Origin: Eulemur rufifrons
Lineage: Eukaryota > Chordata > Mammalia > Primates > Lemuridae
DNA length: 64,000 bases
Assembly (NCBI RefSeq): GCF_041146395.1
Contig: NC_090984.1
Coordinates: 127,662,280-127,726,279, forward strand
Direction: 5' to 3'
Numbering within the stretch: the first letter of the stretch is position 1; every line of letters starts with the position of its first letter. The notes beneath the pieces are model-generated. The model was given only the letters and a program-made list of their open reading frames with translations, did not search any database and had not been told where the DNA came from. Positions 38,761 through 48,809 of this stretch are shown here, one piece after another. The position numbers and the translations under genes were made by a program.

Positions 38761-39169
38761 TGAGTGCGGCCAGTGGGTTCTGTCCCAGGCAGGGTGTGCA
38801 GACCCGGCCAGAGCTCCTTGCCAGGACTGCTGGGACAGGGCCCTGAGGACTGTGACACAGCTGGGGTGCTGCACGTTGAGGGGGCGGGGAGCAAGCCTGC
38901 ACAGGGGCTGTGTGCTTAGAGAGGGCCCCCCGATCTCTGACTGGAACTAGAGGCCAAGGCGCCAGCACCCCTGCAGCTGCTCAGGGACGGGCAGTCTGTG
39001 ACCGTCCCCACCAGGCACTTTCCCACTCTCCGCTGGACATCCTGACAGTCCACACCTCTGCGCAGGTGCCCCTGGTGCCCCACAGAAACGCATGTCCGAA
39101 ACGAAGCGTGGGGAATGAAGGGAGCAGATCTACTGTAGAATACAGGGGGCGCTGAGGGTCCCGGGAGCA

Positions 39170-40410
39170 GAATTAACAGTCACGGAAATGGGGGAGGGAG
39201 AGAAGGGAGAAAATGGGGCAGACATGATGGCTGAGATTTATTTTCTCCACCACTGAAAGTATCAAATTACGATGTCAAGAAATTCCTGAAAAAGCTGAAA
39301 TGTAAGGTGAGATGTGGGGGAGAACTCCCCTACAGTACATCAGAAAAACGTGAGCAGAAACCAGATTAACTGATTACCAAGAGTGGGAAGCACTAGAAGC
39401 ATCAGGAGCACCTTGGTTCTCTTCAAACGGGTTTAGACACGGACTGAAGACTTCCCACGGTGAGCGTGGGTCGGAGACTCAGTGGACTGAGAGCTCTGAA
39501 TTCCGAGGGGACATCAGTGCTGGTCTGTGGTCCTGGCCCCGTGCAGCTGGTCCTTAGAATTGGTCTCATTCTGAGGAATGAATTTTAAATGAAGAAATGT
39601 TGATAGAAAACGCACCAAAGGGTAGAGTCGGAGGTAATGCCCAGTCAAGGTAAATGATCCCAGGTAGAAGGTGAAAGATAAGGAAAGACATGAGTAGCAA
39701 ATGGAACCTATCTATGTAATAACAAATAAACATTGAATGGGTGAAAGATAGTCACATCGTGTTGTATAAGTTTCTAAATAAAAAGAGTTAAACTACCATA
39801 CAAAACACCAATGATGTTCAGGGTGAAAGAATTAAACTGTGGTCAGATATAACAAGAACCTTGTGCTCCACAGAACAAAAGGTAAAAGCGACCACCTGCA
39901 GAGCTTCACAGGGCAAATATTCTCCTTCTAGTCCCCGTGCAAACACTGAAGGAAGCAGAAGAGTTTCTAACCATCACAGTCTTACAGGTGCAAATTAGCA
40001 TAGGAAGAAATTGTCATAAGAAGGCAGATGTCAAAAGGGGAAGGAATGTGGGCTCTTGGGACCCTAGGAGAGAAAGTTAAACATGACACAGCCTTTCAAA
40101 TACACCATGATCACAGTGGTTTAAACAGTGAGTGGAGACACACCTGCTCCCGTCCCCGTCCCCCTTCCAGGGGAGCCTTCACAGAGAAGACCCCGTCCCC
40201 CTCCCACCTCACCCAGCCGACTTGATGTCCGGGCCCCCCCACTGCCACGCCCTGTGACTGTTGCTGTCCCCAGGTCGTCCAGGTAACCACGCAGGCTGGG
40301 AGGCTGGGGCCTGAGCAGGCCCTTTGTTCCCTGCCGGTCTCCCTGGGGGAAGTGGCCCCAGCAGCCAGTTCAGCTGGCCTCCCCGAGGACGCTCCCTGTC
40401 ACCCCTCTCT
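39170..40410. other. Region upstream of ADAM6
   Basis: No V gene or clear repeat is recognised. Composition shifts from AT-rich (39.2-40.1 kb) to GC-rich just before the gene, which would suit a promoter or a 5' untranslated exon. No specific element can be assigned. Confidence 0.4.
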
Positions 40411-40414
40411 CTGG

Positions 40415-42643
40415 ATGAACAGCCCCGAGCTGGGCCGCGAGGCTGGCAGGGGGACAGGTGCCCTCAGGGCCCCCCTGGTGCTGCTTGGGCTCTGGGCACT
40501 CCTGGCTTCGGCCCAGGGCTCTCAGGGCCGTCCCTCCTGGCGCTATGTGTCCTCCGAGGTGGTGATTCCTCGGAAGGAGCCGCACCGCGGCAAAGGCTTC
40601 CAGGTGCCAGGCTGGCTCGCCTACAGCCTGCGGTTTGGGGGCCAGAGGCACGTCATCCATCTGCGGCCCAAGAAGCTTCTTATGCCCAGACATCTGCTGG
40701 TGACGACCCAGGATGACCAAGGAGCCTTGCAGATGGACTATCCCTACGTCCCTGCAGACTGTCACTACCTCGGCTACCTGGAGGAGATTCCTCTGTCCAT
40801 GGTCGCTGTTGACACGTGCTACGGGGGCCTGGACGGAGTCATGAAGCTGGACGACCTTGCCTATGAGATCAAGCCCCTCAAGGACTCCCGCAGCTTCGAA
40901 CATGTCGTTTCCCAGATAGTGGCTGAGACCAACACAACAAGGCCTAGGCAAAGATCAAAATACGAGGAGGAGGTGGACTCACTGCTGTCTAAGGCAAACC
41001 TCCCTGCAGCCCCCAGGGTCTCCAGCAAGCTCTTCGCAATGCATGGAGGGATTGTCAAAGGCCTTTTTATGGCTACCAATGAGCTGTATCGTTCACTAGG
41101 CAATATTTCAGCTTGTACCGTGTACTTGATCCGTCTGTGTGGTATAACAAATGCAATACTTCAAACTATCGATGTGTCAATCTATGTGTCTTCCCTGCTT
41201 GTATTTAGTCAACGGGATCCGACCCCAGTAAATGATTACAGAGTTCCAGGGAGTCCTTTTTATCGTTTCTATTCACGTGTTCTATTTGTAGCCTTTCGGC
41301 CCAGTATAGGCTACCTAGTGTATGCGGAGGGACCATATGAACTGGACGTTTCTCCAGCTCCGTACGCCATATGCCGTGGAGTAGGCATAATTATGCTTGG
41401 TGTCCGAAGCAGACACTATGTTTTGGTATCTGTCGTCGCAGCCCAACAAGTGGGAAGATCTATGGGGATCTATTACGATAAGCCCGACTGCCGATGTCAG
41501 AGGAGGACCACCTGTGTTATGTTCTACCACCCCGCCATTACAGATACGTTCAGCAATTGCTCCATTGTCAATTTACTAAACGCACGTAATGGGAAAATAG
41601 GTGAATGCCTGTTTGAGGATTTGGAGTATTATAACCAAAGCTTGACGAACACTCGTTGTGGGAACTACGTAGTGGAGGATCAAGAGGAATGTGACTGTGG
41701 CTCCTTCCAGCAGTGCTACAACAACAAATGTTGCGAAAGCGACTGTCAGTACTCGTCTGAGAGCATTTGCGATAGCGGACAATGCTGCACAAACTGCACC
41801 TACTCCCCTGCAGGGACACTCTGTAGACCTATCAGAGGCATATGTGACCTTCCGGAGTACTGTGTGGGACAATCCCAAAGATGTCCCCCAAACACTTATC
41901 TGCAAGATGGAACCCCATGTACCGAAGAAGGCTATTGCTTTGGTGGCAACTGCACTGACCGCAATGTCCACTGCAGGGAACTCTTTGGCGCAAACGCTTT
42001 CGACGGTTACCCAGCCTGCTATTCCATAAATCAAAGAGGCAACCGATTCGGACATTGCTACAAACTGGGGACGAGCAGATACTTTGTGAGGTGTTCCCGC
42101 AGGGATATCATGTGTGGAAGGCTGCAGTGCATGAATGTCTCCAGCATTCCCCAGCTGCAGGAGCACGCGTCCTTCCATCAGACTTTTCTGAATGGAGCCT
42201 GGTGTTACGGGGAGGACACCCACCGTGGGACAGGAGTCAAGGACCTCGGACAGGTGAGAAATGGCGCTCCTTGTGCTCAAGGAATGGTCTGTAACAATAC
42301 CTTTTGCAACGGGACTCTGGAAGAGATAAATTACGACTGTGTCCCTGAGAAGTGCAGTCATCGAGGTGTTTGCAACAACAACAGGAACTGCCACTGCCAC
42401 CAAGGCTGGGACCCTCCACTCTGCCTAGCACCAGGTGCTGGTGGGAGTGTAGACAGCGGACCCCCTCCAAGGAGAAGGCGGAAAATAATACAAAACCAGC
42501 AGTCAATGTTATATTTGAGAGTGGCCTTTGCTCGTATGTATGCCTTGATAGTGGCACTGCTCTTTGGGGTGGTCACAAATGTACAAGTTACTGAGACGAC
42601 CACAGCTCAGGAAGAGATGTACCCTGGGCCCACAGGACAATAG
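40415..42643 (+). CDS. ADAM6: ADAM6, intact single-exon frame (742 aa)
   Basis: A membrane-anchored ADAM of sperm; mouse Adam6a/6b are needed for male fertility. The frame is open further upstream, but the first ATG is at 40,415; the codon at 40,352 is GTG. This start gives a signal peptide (hydrophobic LVLLGLWALLASA, residues 21-33). The prodomain has YVSSEVVIPRK (44-54). In the metalloprotease-like domain the HExxHxxxxxH site reads QQVGRSMGIYY (344-354), so all zinc ligands and the catalytic Glu are gone. The disintegrin domain (415-499) has its cysteines and ICDLPEYC. A Cys-rich domain, an EGF-like repeat (642-670), a transmembrane segment (about 708-722) and a short tail follow. It is antisense to the V genes, the expected IGH arrangement. 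Human ADAM6 is a pseudogene; here there is no stop or frameshift. Expression is not shown by sequence. Confidence 0.95.
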   Translation: MNSPELGREAGRGTGALRAPLVLLGLWALLASAQGSQGRPSWRYVSSEVVIPRKEPHRGKGFQVPGWLAYSLRFGGQRHVIHLRPKKLLMPRHLLVTTQDDQGALQMDYPYVPADCHYLGYLEEIPLSMVAVDTCYGGLDGVMKLDDLAYEIKPLKDSRSFEHVVSQIVAETNTTRPRQRSKYEEEVDSLLSKANLPAAPRVSSKLFAMHGGIVKGLFMATNELYRSLGNISACTVYLIRLCGITNAILQTIDVSIYVSSLLVFSQRDPTPVNDYRVPGSPFYRFYSRVLFVAFRPSIGYLVYAEGPYELDVSPAPYAICRGVGIIMLGVRSRHYVLVSVVAAQQVGRSMGIYYDKPDCRCQRRTTCVMFYHPAITDTFSNCSIVNLLNARNGKIGECLFEDLEYYNQSLTNTRCGNYVVEDQEECDCGSFQQCYNNKCCESDCQYSSESICDSGQCCTNCTYSPAGTLCRPIRGICDLPEYCVGQSQRCPPNTYLQDGTPCTEEGYCFGGNCTDRNVHCRELFGANAFDGYPACYSINQRGNRFGHCYKLGTSRYFVRCSRRDIMCGRLQCMNVSSIPQLQEHASFHQTFLNGAWCYGEDTHRGTGVKDLGQVRNGAPCAQGMVCNNTFCNGTLEEINYDCVPEKCSHRGVCNNNRNCHCHQGWDPPLCLAPGAGGSVDSGPPPRRRRKIIQNQQSMLYLRVAFARMYALIVALLFGVVTNVQVTETTTAQEEMYPGPTGQ

Positions 42644-42844
42644 TCACGAGCCGCACCCCCGTAAAAAGGTAGGGAATACAGTTGGAACATCTAGGAAAAG
42701 GAATCGGCAGGAGAGATGGCCAAGCTCAAGTCCACGTTTCTTGAAGTCTCCAGGAGGCTCAGGGGTCCCCTCACATCACGGGAGAATGCAAAGCGCTGGT
42801 TTCTGTCGCAGGTTCTCTTTTTGGGTCCCCGATGCTCACTCCAA

Positions 42845-42850
42845 AATAAA
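42845..42850 (+). terminator. Candidate poly-A signal of ADAM6
   Basis: The first AATAAA downstream of the ADAM6 stop, 202 bp after it. Plausible, but not proven. Confidence 0.55.
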
Positions 42851-44164
42851 TCTTCAAAACCAGGTGTTGGTGTCTTCGACATCTTTTTATGGGCCATTCG
42901 CAGCCCAGACTGAGCCTGAGCCCCTGACCAGGAGAGGTGACCTGAGTCCACTGCTGGGTCCTGACCTCAGGTCACTGGTCCCAGAATCAGTCGCAGTTGC
43001 CACCGGCTCCGTTAAGGGCACATTCGTGGCATTTCTCCAAAGTGTGCTCCTGAGCAACGAGGTTTTCCTCGTTCTCCAGGTGATCTGCCCTTCTCGAAAC
43101 CCACAGTGGCTTTAGGGCAATCCGGGGCCGCTGCTGCCAAAGCTGCCTGTTCCTCACGGGGTGGCTGTGGGCTTTGGGGTGCGAGGGACATGGGTCCAGA
43201 CACCCCGCTGAGCACGAGCTATGCCGCCTGGAGCCCACATCCTCCTGGCGGGAAACTGAGGCTGTGGGGTTGAACCCTGCATCCAGGGAACTTCAATCAG
43301 AAAAATAAATAGGCCAAAATGCCCAGCAAGGTCTCCGGCATTGAGCGGGAGCTGGGTGAACGTCACTTCCTCCCTCCCTTCCTCACACCCCATTTCAAGG
43401 ACGTGAGGATGTAGGTAAACTGAGTCTGTTGCAGCGAATAACAGAAGCCAGGCTTTCCGAAGAGCAGGCAGATGCCCCGGGTATCCAAATAAATTAAATA
43501 AATATTATTTCATAAAATAAAGTGCAATTTAAGAAAATAATTGCATCAGCACATAAAGTATTTTTATATTAAAATTGTAAATGATATCTGTTTTTCCCAT
43601 TGCAATGAAGGCACATCATTAAAAGTTTACAAGACGAAGCCCACAAAGCTAAGAAACAACACTTCCCACTCCCTGCACAGAAAACGACTCGGTCTACAGT
43701 AATACTGACGTCAGCATTTCTCTAAACACACGCGCAGTGAACACTGTACTTCTGTGATACACGCTGTCCAGAGACCTCCCACCCCTTCTCCAAACCCATC
43801 CTGCTGTCCCGTCTCTGACCCTTCTCCTAAGCCCCATCCAGGCCACATTTCAGATGCTGCTGGTCCACTGCTGTGCCTCTCTCAGCCTATTTCCTGGCTT
43901 CATGGTACAATCGTAGAGCCCCCGCAGCTGCCCCTCGCTCCCCCCCACGCCCCAGGGAACCTCTCCCGTGCACTCCTGCCCTCCCACGAGTGGGAGTTTA
44001 CACCTGCTCAGGGTGGCCGCAGCGCCCACACCAGCACCCTGGGAACAGCCGTCCTGCTCCAGCCCCTCAGGCTGAGAAACCCCGCGCAGCTTCTGATCTG
44101 CCCAAAGGTGCTCACCCAGCGTCCAGGAATGGCTGGGGGGGCAGGAGGACAGTTCTAACAGTGT
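42851..44164. other. Between ADAM6 and the truncated V gene
   Basis: No gene is recognised. An AT-rich island (43,480-43,730) sits in otherwise GC-rich DNA and may be an old transposon. Unique sequence runs straight into the V fragment at 44,165. Confidence 0.5.
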
Positions 44165-44426
44165 ATCCAGTAGCTGCTGAAGGTGAATCCAAAGGCTGCA
44201 CAGGAGAGTCTCAGGGACCCCCCAGGCTGGACCAAGCCTCCCCCAGACTCCACCAGCTGCACCTCACACTGGACACCTGCAAACACAGACACAGCCTGGT
44301 CAGAAACTGCCACACACACCCCTGTTTCTCTCACTCACATCCCCTCCCACACCCAATATCTCTAGTTCTCCATGAATTACCTTGTAACAGAGCCACAAGG
44401 AAAACCCAGCGCAGCCCAGACTCCAT
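44165..44426 (-). pseudogene. Truncated IGHV3 gene: promoter, leader, FR1 and CDR1 only
   Basis: The leader exon (44,426-44,381) and splice sites are intact, and exon 2 starts at 44,276. It encodes [10 protein letters not shown] onward to GFTFSSYW, with one change (CAASGF to CAAFGF). It then stops matching at 44,165 within CDR1/FR2 and continues as unrelated sequence with an immediate stop. FR2, CDR2, FR3 and the RSS are absent, so it cannot rearrange. Flanks upstream to about 45,350 match those upstream of V2 (13,020-13,990), so it derives from a V2-like unit cut by a deletion or rearrangement. Confidence 0.93.
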
Positions 44427-44551
44427 GGTGAGTGTCTGTGTTCAGTCCTGATCACCGAATGGGGACACCTGGGAATGCCGGGGCTGGGGCTCCTGTCCCA
44501 GAGCTGCAGGGTGAGGGCTGGGCTGGTTTTCATCAGCAGAGGGAGGGCCCT

Positions 44552-44559
44552 ATTTGCAT
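44552..44559 (-). promoter_or_regulatory. IGHV octamer of the truncated gene
   Basis: ATGCAAAT on the minus strand, 126 bp upstream of the leader ATG. The TATA-like motif reads CTCTATAG. The promoter therefore looks nearly intact although the gene is dead. Confidence 0.88.
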
Positions 44560-45349
44560 GTCCCCTGCTCTATAGCAAGCCCTGGGTGGGACAGCTGAGG
44601 GAGGGCAGGGCCCAGATCAGAAGTGAGTGCCTGGGGGAGATTTGTGTCAAGAATAGCATTTTAGGAACTGCAAGCAGAAACACAGAGGAGCTGTGTCATG
44701 TTTCCAAGAATACTTCCCTACCAAAAATGTTGAGTCTCCAAGTCTGGTCCTACGGGTCTCACAACTGTACCCAACTGCTCCACTGAGCCAACTCCACGAC
44801 AAGCTGTGACATGCTCAGTGAGACCTGCAAAATCACCCTCCCCTAAAGAGAACACGCCCTGATCTGTACGTTAGCGTCTGCCTGCACATCACGGTCATCT
44901 CGGCCCGTGAGCCTCCGAGTCCCCACGACAGAAGAGAAGGTTGGGCATCACTTGTGCCGTGAGGATCACTCAGCTGAGGAGAATCAGATTCGCACAGAAC
45001 TGTCAAAAAACAGCTGCTGCCAAAATCGGTGTTGAGCCCAGGAGACACGCAGGGAGGCCACGAGAAATGCACCACACTGTGTCCCCTCCTCCCCGTCACC
45101 ATGTCACCAGGTGGAGCCACACAGACCTGCGTCCCCTTCGTGCTCCACCAAGGGCGGGAGCCAGTCGCCAGCCCCAGAGCGCACGGAGTCATGCTGAGAG
45201 CGGCGGGGGCCGGGCTCCCGTGTCCACCGCCGCACACGGCTGTCACCATGGCCGCCCTGACCCAGCGTGTTCCTAACACACGACCAGCACTCGAGGGCTG
45301 GGATTAAGTGTCGCTTGCCTGGACAAGGAGTGGCCATTTTCTTGGTCAC

Positions 45350-48340
45350 TTGGCCGCCACCGGGAGTTCAGCTGATGGATCCGTGCTGCCTGCTGTGGAG
45401 GAAGGAGGCGTCCTCCCCTGGAACCAGGGCCGCTGGTTCCTCACCACCTGCGACTGTGGAGACGGCAGGAAAACTCCACGAGTTTCCACCGCAGGTGATG
45501 TGAGAAGAGCTAACTTTTCTCCAGCGCTCTGGCTTCTGACCCCATGCTGTCTGGCTCCTGGGCTGCAGGGTGAGCACAGGGGCGTCACTGTAATGAACTT
45601 GGCTTCGGGGCTTGTATTTCTTCCTGGAAGGCAACGTCATAAAACTTCTGGGGTCAAGCCTACGAAAGCCCATTTGTAGAGACTTGAATTGGCCCTTCCA
45701 TTCTTCCATTGCAATTGTCTGTGTTGGGGGAAATCTGAGCGATACAGGAACCCTGGACCCAATACTCACGTTTCCATGGCAACACCTCCCATCCCTCCAC
45801 AGCAACCGGACTCCTTGATCTGAGATACCGTTGTGCGAGATCTCACATCCTCCTGAGAGTCAGACGGTCAGCATCGTGGAGAGCAGGTAAGGCAGGAGCA
45901 CCGAAGTGATGGAAGCAAATTGACATGAGGCAATTGGTAAATTCTGGTTCAGACAAATTTCTCCCCTTCAAGGGTAGATATTCTCTGAGACAATCAACCG
46001 GCTACCAAGACGACACCGGATGTCCTCGTGGGATGGAGACTTGTCACTCAGCTCCGGCACTTGGTGGGCCCTGCTGGGCGGCAGCCGCTGTCTGAGTCCC
46101 CGTCGAGGCCAGGAGAAGCCCGGCGTGGATGCGGCCGGCACAGCACCGAGAGAGCCACGTCGACTGGCTCCTGGGGCAACTGGCGTCATGAGGTGCGGTG
46201 ACATTTTAAAGATTTGTGCATGTGACGGGCATTTGAAATGTGCATGGACCTGGAATCTCCTGGCACGAATACATAAAACAATTCCCGAGAGGGATGTGGA
46301 GCAGGCGTCAGAGCACATGATGGAGATGTCGGGTAGAGCTGGCAGAAAACCGAACACAGAAGCCAGCGTCCCGAGAAAGTAAACGTGGCCGCTGAGGACC
46401 AGGTCTGTGCAGAGGTTGTAGGCAGGGAGGCATGAAGAGGGCTGCCTGGGTCTGACAGAGCAAAATGCCATGTCTGCCCGCGCGAGCGGGATGCGTGTAG
46501 CCCAAGCATTAGGGCACATTGAAAAGAGAACAGGGCGGGGAAGAGCAGGCAGCAGACAGTGCCCAACTCGGTTGTCAAGGGAGAGGGGCGAGTTTCACCT
46601 GGAGGGAAGATGGGATTTTTTTTTTAATGAAGGTTTTCAGTGCCAACTGCTAACACAATCACCCAGGAGATGTGCTGGTTAGTGACTCTGGGGGGTTCCA
46701 GTGTCCCCACTGGTCTCCCTGAACCGTGGACGCTGAAAGCTTTGGCATCTCACTCACCTTTCCTTCTATCCAGCGAAGATCCTGTGACGGGAAGAGCTCA
46801 CATTTAAGGTCAGTACTTGTCTCTATGGAGAGGAGAGTAATACAAGGACACTAAAGACAAAAATATCTTGCAACGTTGACAATGTCCATATTAATTACAA
46901 ACATTGGAGTACGGCCGCTTGATATGTGCGTTTTTATTTATTGTCCTTTTCAGGGAAAAAAATCAAGTTAATCAGCAGTTTTAGAGAATGTGAGTGAATA
47001 GCTTAAAGAGTAGAAGTTATTTTTAAATATTCGACTATGATTACTCAATTTAAATACACTTTCTTTTCTCTGTTCAATTTCTGAAGTAGTACAATTAGCT
47101 CATTCGCTTTTGCTACACGTGAAAAAGTTTCTAGACATAGTTTCAGCTCTAGAGCCCTCGGTTTAGGTCTGTTTCTCAGCCTAAGGTCAAACCTACTTCA
47201 CCGTCTATCTTGGCTCTTGTCACGGGACATCAGCACTGGAGGACGTGCCTGACAGGCCCAGGCCGCTCCGCGACCCTGTCTGACCCCAGCGACACGTGCG
47301 CTTGTGACGTTCTAGCATCTGGCACACAGCGAGTGAAGAGTTGGTGGTCTCCGGGGCTCAGCAGCGGCACATCCTGCACAGAGCCTGCGTGACCTGCACT
47401 CATGCGTGCACCGCTTGTGGCTGGACAGCGTGGCTGAGTGCAGCTTCAGCCACTCGTGTGTACACAGCCCTGGCTGGTACGTGGGCGGGTGGACACAGGA
47501 GGTGGACACTGGAGGATGAATTGGGATTGGGTCCACGGATGGGCCAATCCTTGCTCCCCTTCCCCCCTGCGACTGGCACCTGGTGAGGGAGCGAGGCGGA
47601 AGAGAGATGACCAGAGCTTACGGCGTGGAGACAGAGGTACACGTCTGGACGATGGAAACAGCACACTACCGGGGAGGGGCTCGGTGGGGCCCTCGGGAGA
47701 AAGAAGACACCAGCCAGGGATCAGGATTCGTCCAGCCGGGTCTTGCTACCGATGTGGTTCCGCAGAGCTGAGAGACACAGCCTGGCGCAGAGTCCCCAGG
47801 GCCGCGCAGAGACTCTCTGCCCAGGGCACAGCCCGGCAGGCCCGGCAGGCTCGTCTTCCTGCCTCCTTCGCTGGGAGAGCCGACAGCGGCTCCCAGCCTT
47901 CGGACGCCGCGTCTCCGGGCAGGATGATGGAGACAGAAGGGAGCAGCTCGTGAACATCAAGCTCCGCCCCGGGATGAGAAGCTGGGGGTGAAATGCAGGG
48001 AGGACAGAGGCCCTTGTGGGGCAGAGGTCACGGGTGGCCGACTCTGTGGGGCCATGCGTGTCTGCCGTGCAGGGACGGCGTGTGCCTGGAGGGAGCTGGG
48101 GTTTGGGGAAATCATTTGCTGCCAAGGCACAGTGGCAATCCTCGGGACGACCATTTATTGGGAAGGAAAACAGGTCAGGCAGGAACTCAAGGCAGCGAAC
48201 GGCCCTGCTGAACGGACACATCTCGCCTGCAAGCAAAGAAAGTCTTCTCCTCCATTGCTGCCTGAAGTGGAATGTGAGAAGTTGAAGCCAAAAAGAAGGG
48301 ACGTGTGACACGTGATGCTGAGCCGATTCAGTGTGTCCCC
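45350..48340. other. Intergenic, nothing recognised
   Basis: No V gene, RNA gene or clear repeat was identified between the truncated V3 and the clan II pseudogene. There is an AT-rich patch near 46,850-47,100. Short open frames occur, but none resembles a known protein. Confidence 0.5.
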
Positions 48341-48347
48341 TGCGGGA

Positions 48348-48386
48348 GGTCTGTGTCTGGGCTCACACCGACGTCCACCCACTGTG
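48348..48386 (-). other. V recombination signal of the clan II pseudogene
   Basis: Heptamer CACAGTG (48,380-48,386), 23-bp spacer (48,357-48,379) and nonamer ACACAGACC. It is better preserved than the coding part. Confidence 0.85.
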
Positions 48387-48808
48387 TCCCTCAGACAGTG
48401 ACACATGGCCGTGCCCTTGGCAGTCACAGAGCTCAGGTGCAGGGAGAACTGGGTCTGGACGTAGCTCTGGAGATGGTGACGCCAGCTCTAAACCGGTGAG
48501 CTGTGACATGCACCGTCTCCAGAAGGCCTGTGCCCCAACACTCCAGCCCTGCCAGCTCCAGCTCCGCGAGCAGCCACTGGAAACAAAGTAGCCCCCGACA
48601 GCGCAGGGGAGGCAGGGTCCGCAAGGGCCTCGCCGACCCGGGGCCCACCTGCTGCAGCTTCGCCTGGAACAGGAGCCCTGGGGACAAGGAGGATCACCAG
48701 TCTCTGTCGGTCACACATAATCACAGACGTCCCCACAGTGGGATGTCTAAGGTCCAAGGCGCTCACCCAGGGGGCTAATTCACCAGGAAAAACAGGAGAC
48801 TGAACCAT
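48387..48808 (-). pseudogene. IGHV4-like (clan II) VH pseudogene
   Basis: The leader exon ATG is at 48,808, with a GTGAGC donor near 48,766. Exon 2 starts near 48,682 with QAKLQQVGPG (compare QVQLQESGPG). The FR2 remnant reads AGLECWG (compare KGLEWIG), and VTIS marks FR3. After a frameshift the FR3 end reads LSSVTAKGTAMCHC. The frame is broken and FR1-FR2 are scrambled, so it is non-functional. It still has a usable-looking 23-RSS. It is the rightmost IGH element seen. Confidence 0.85.
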
Positions 48809-48809
48809 G

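Noticed and set aside
40352..40414. An upstream extension of ADAM6 by 21 codons
   Set aside because: The codon at 40,352 is GTG, not ATG. Starting at 40,415 gives a normal signal peptide and a length in line with the family.
41576..42403. A 275-codon minus-strand frame inside ADAM6
   Set aside because: It is a shadow of the ADAM6 frame, with no resemblance to a known protein.
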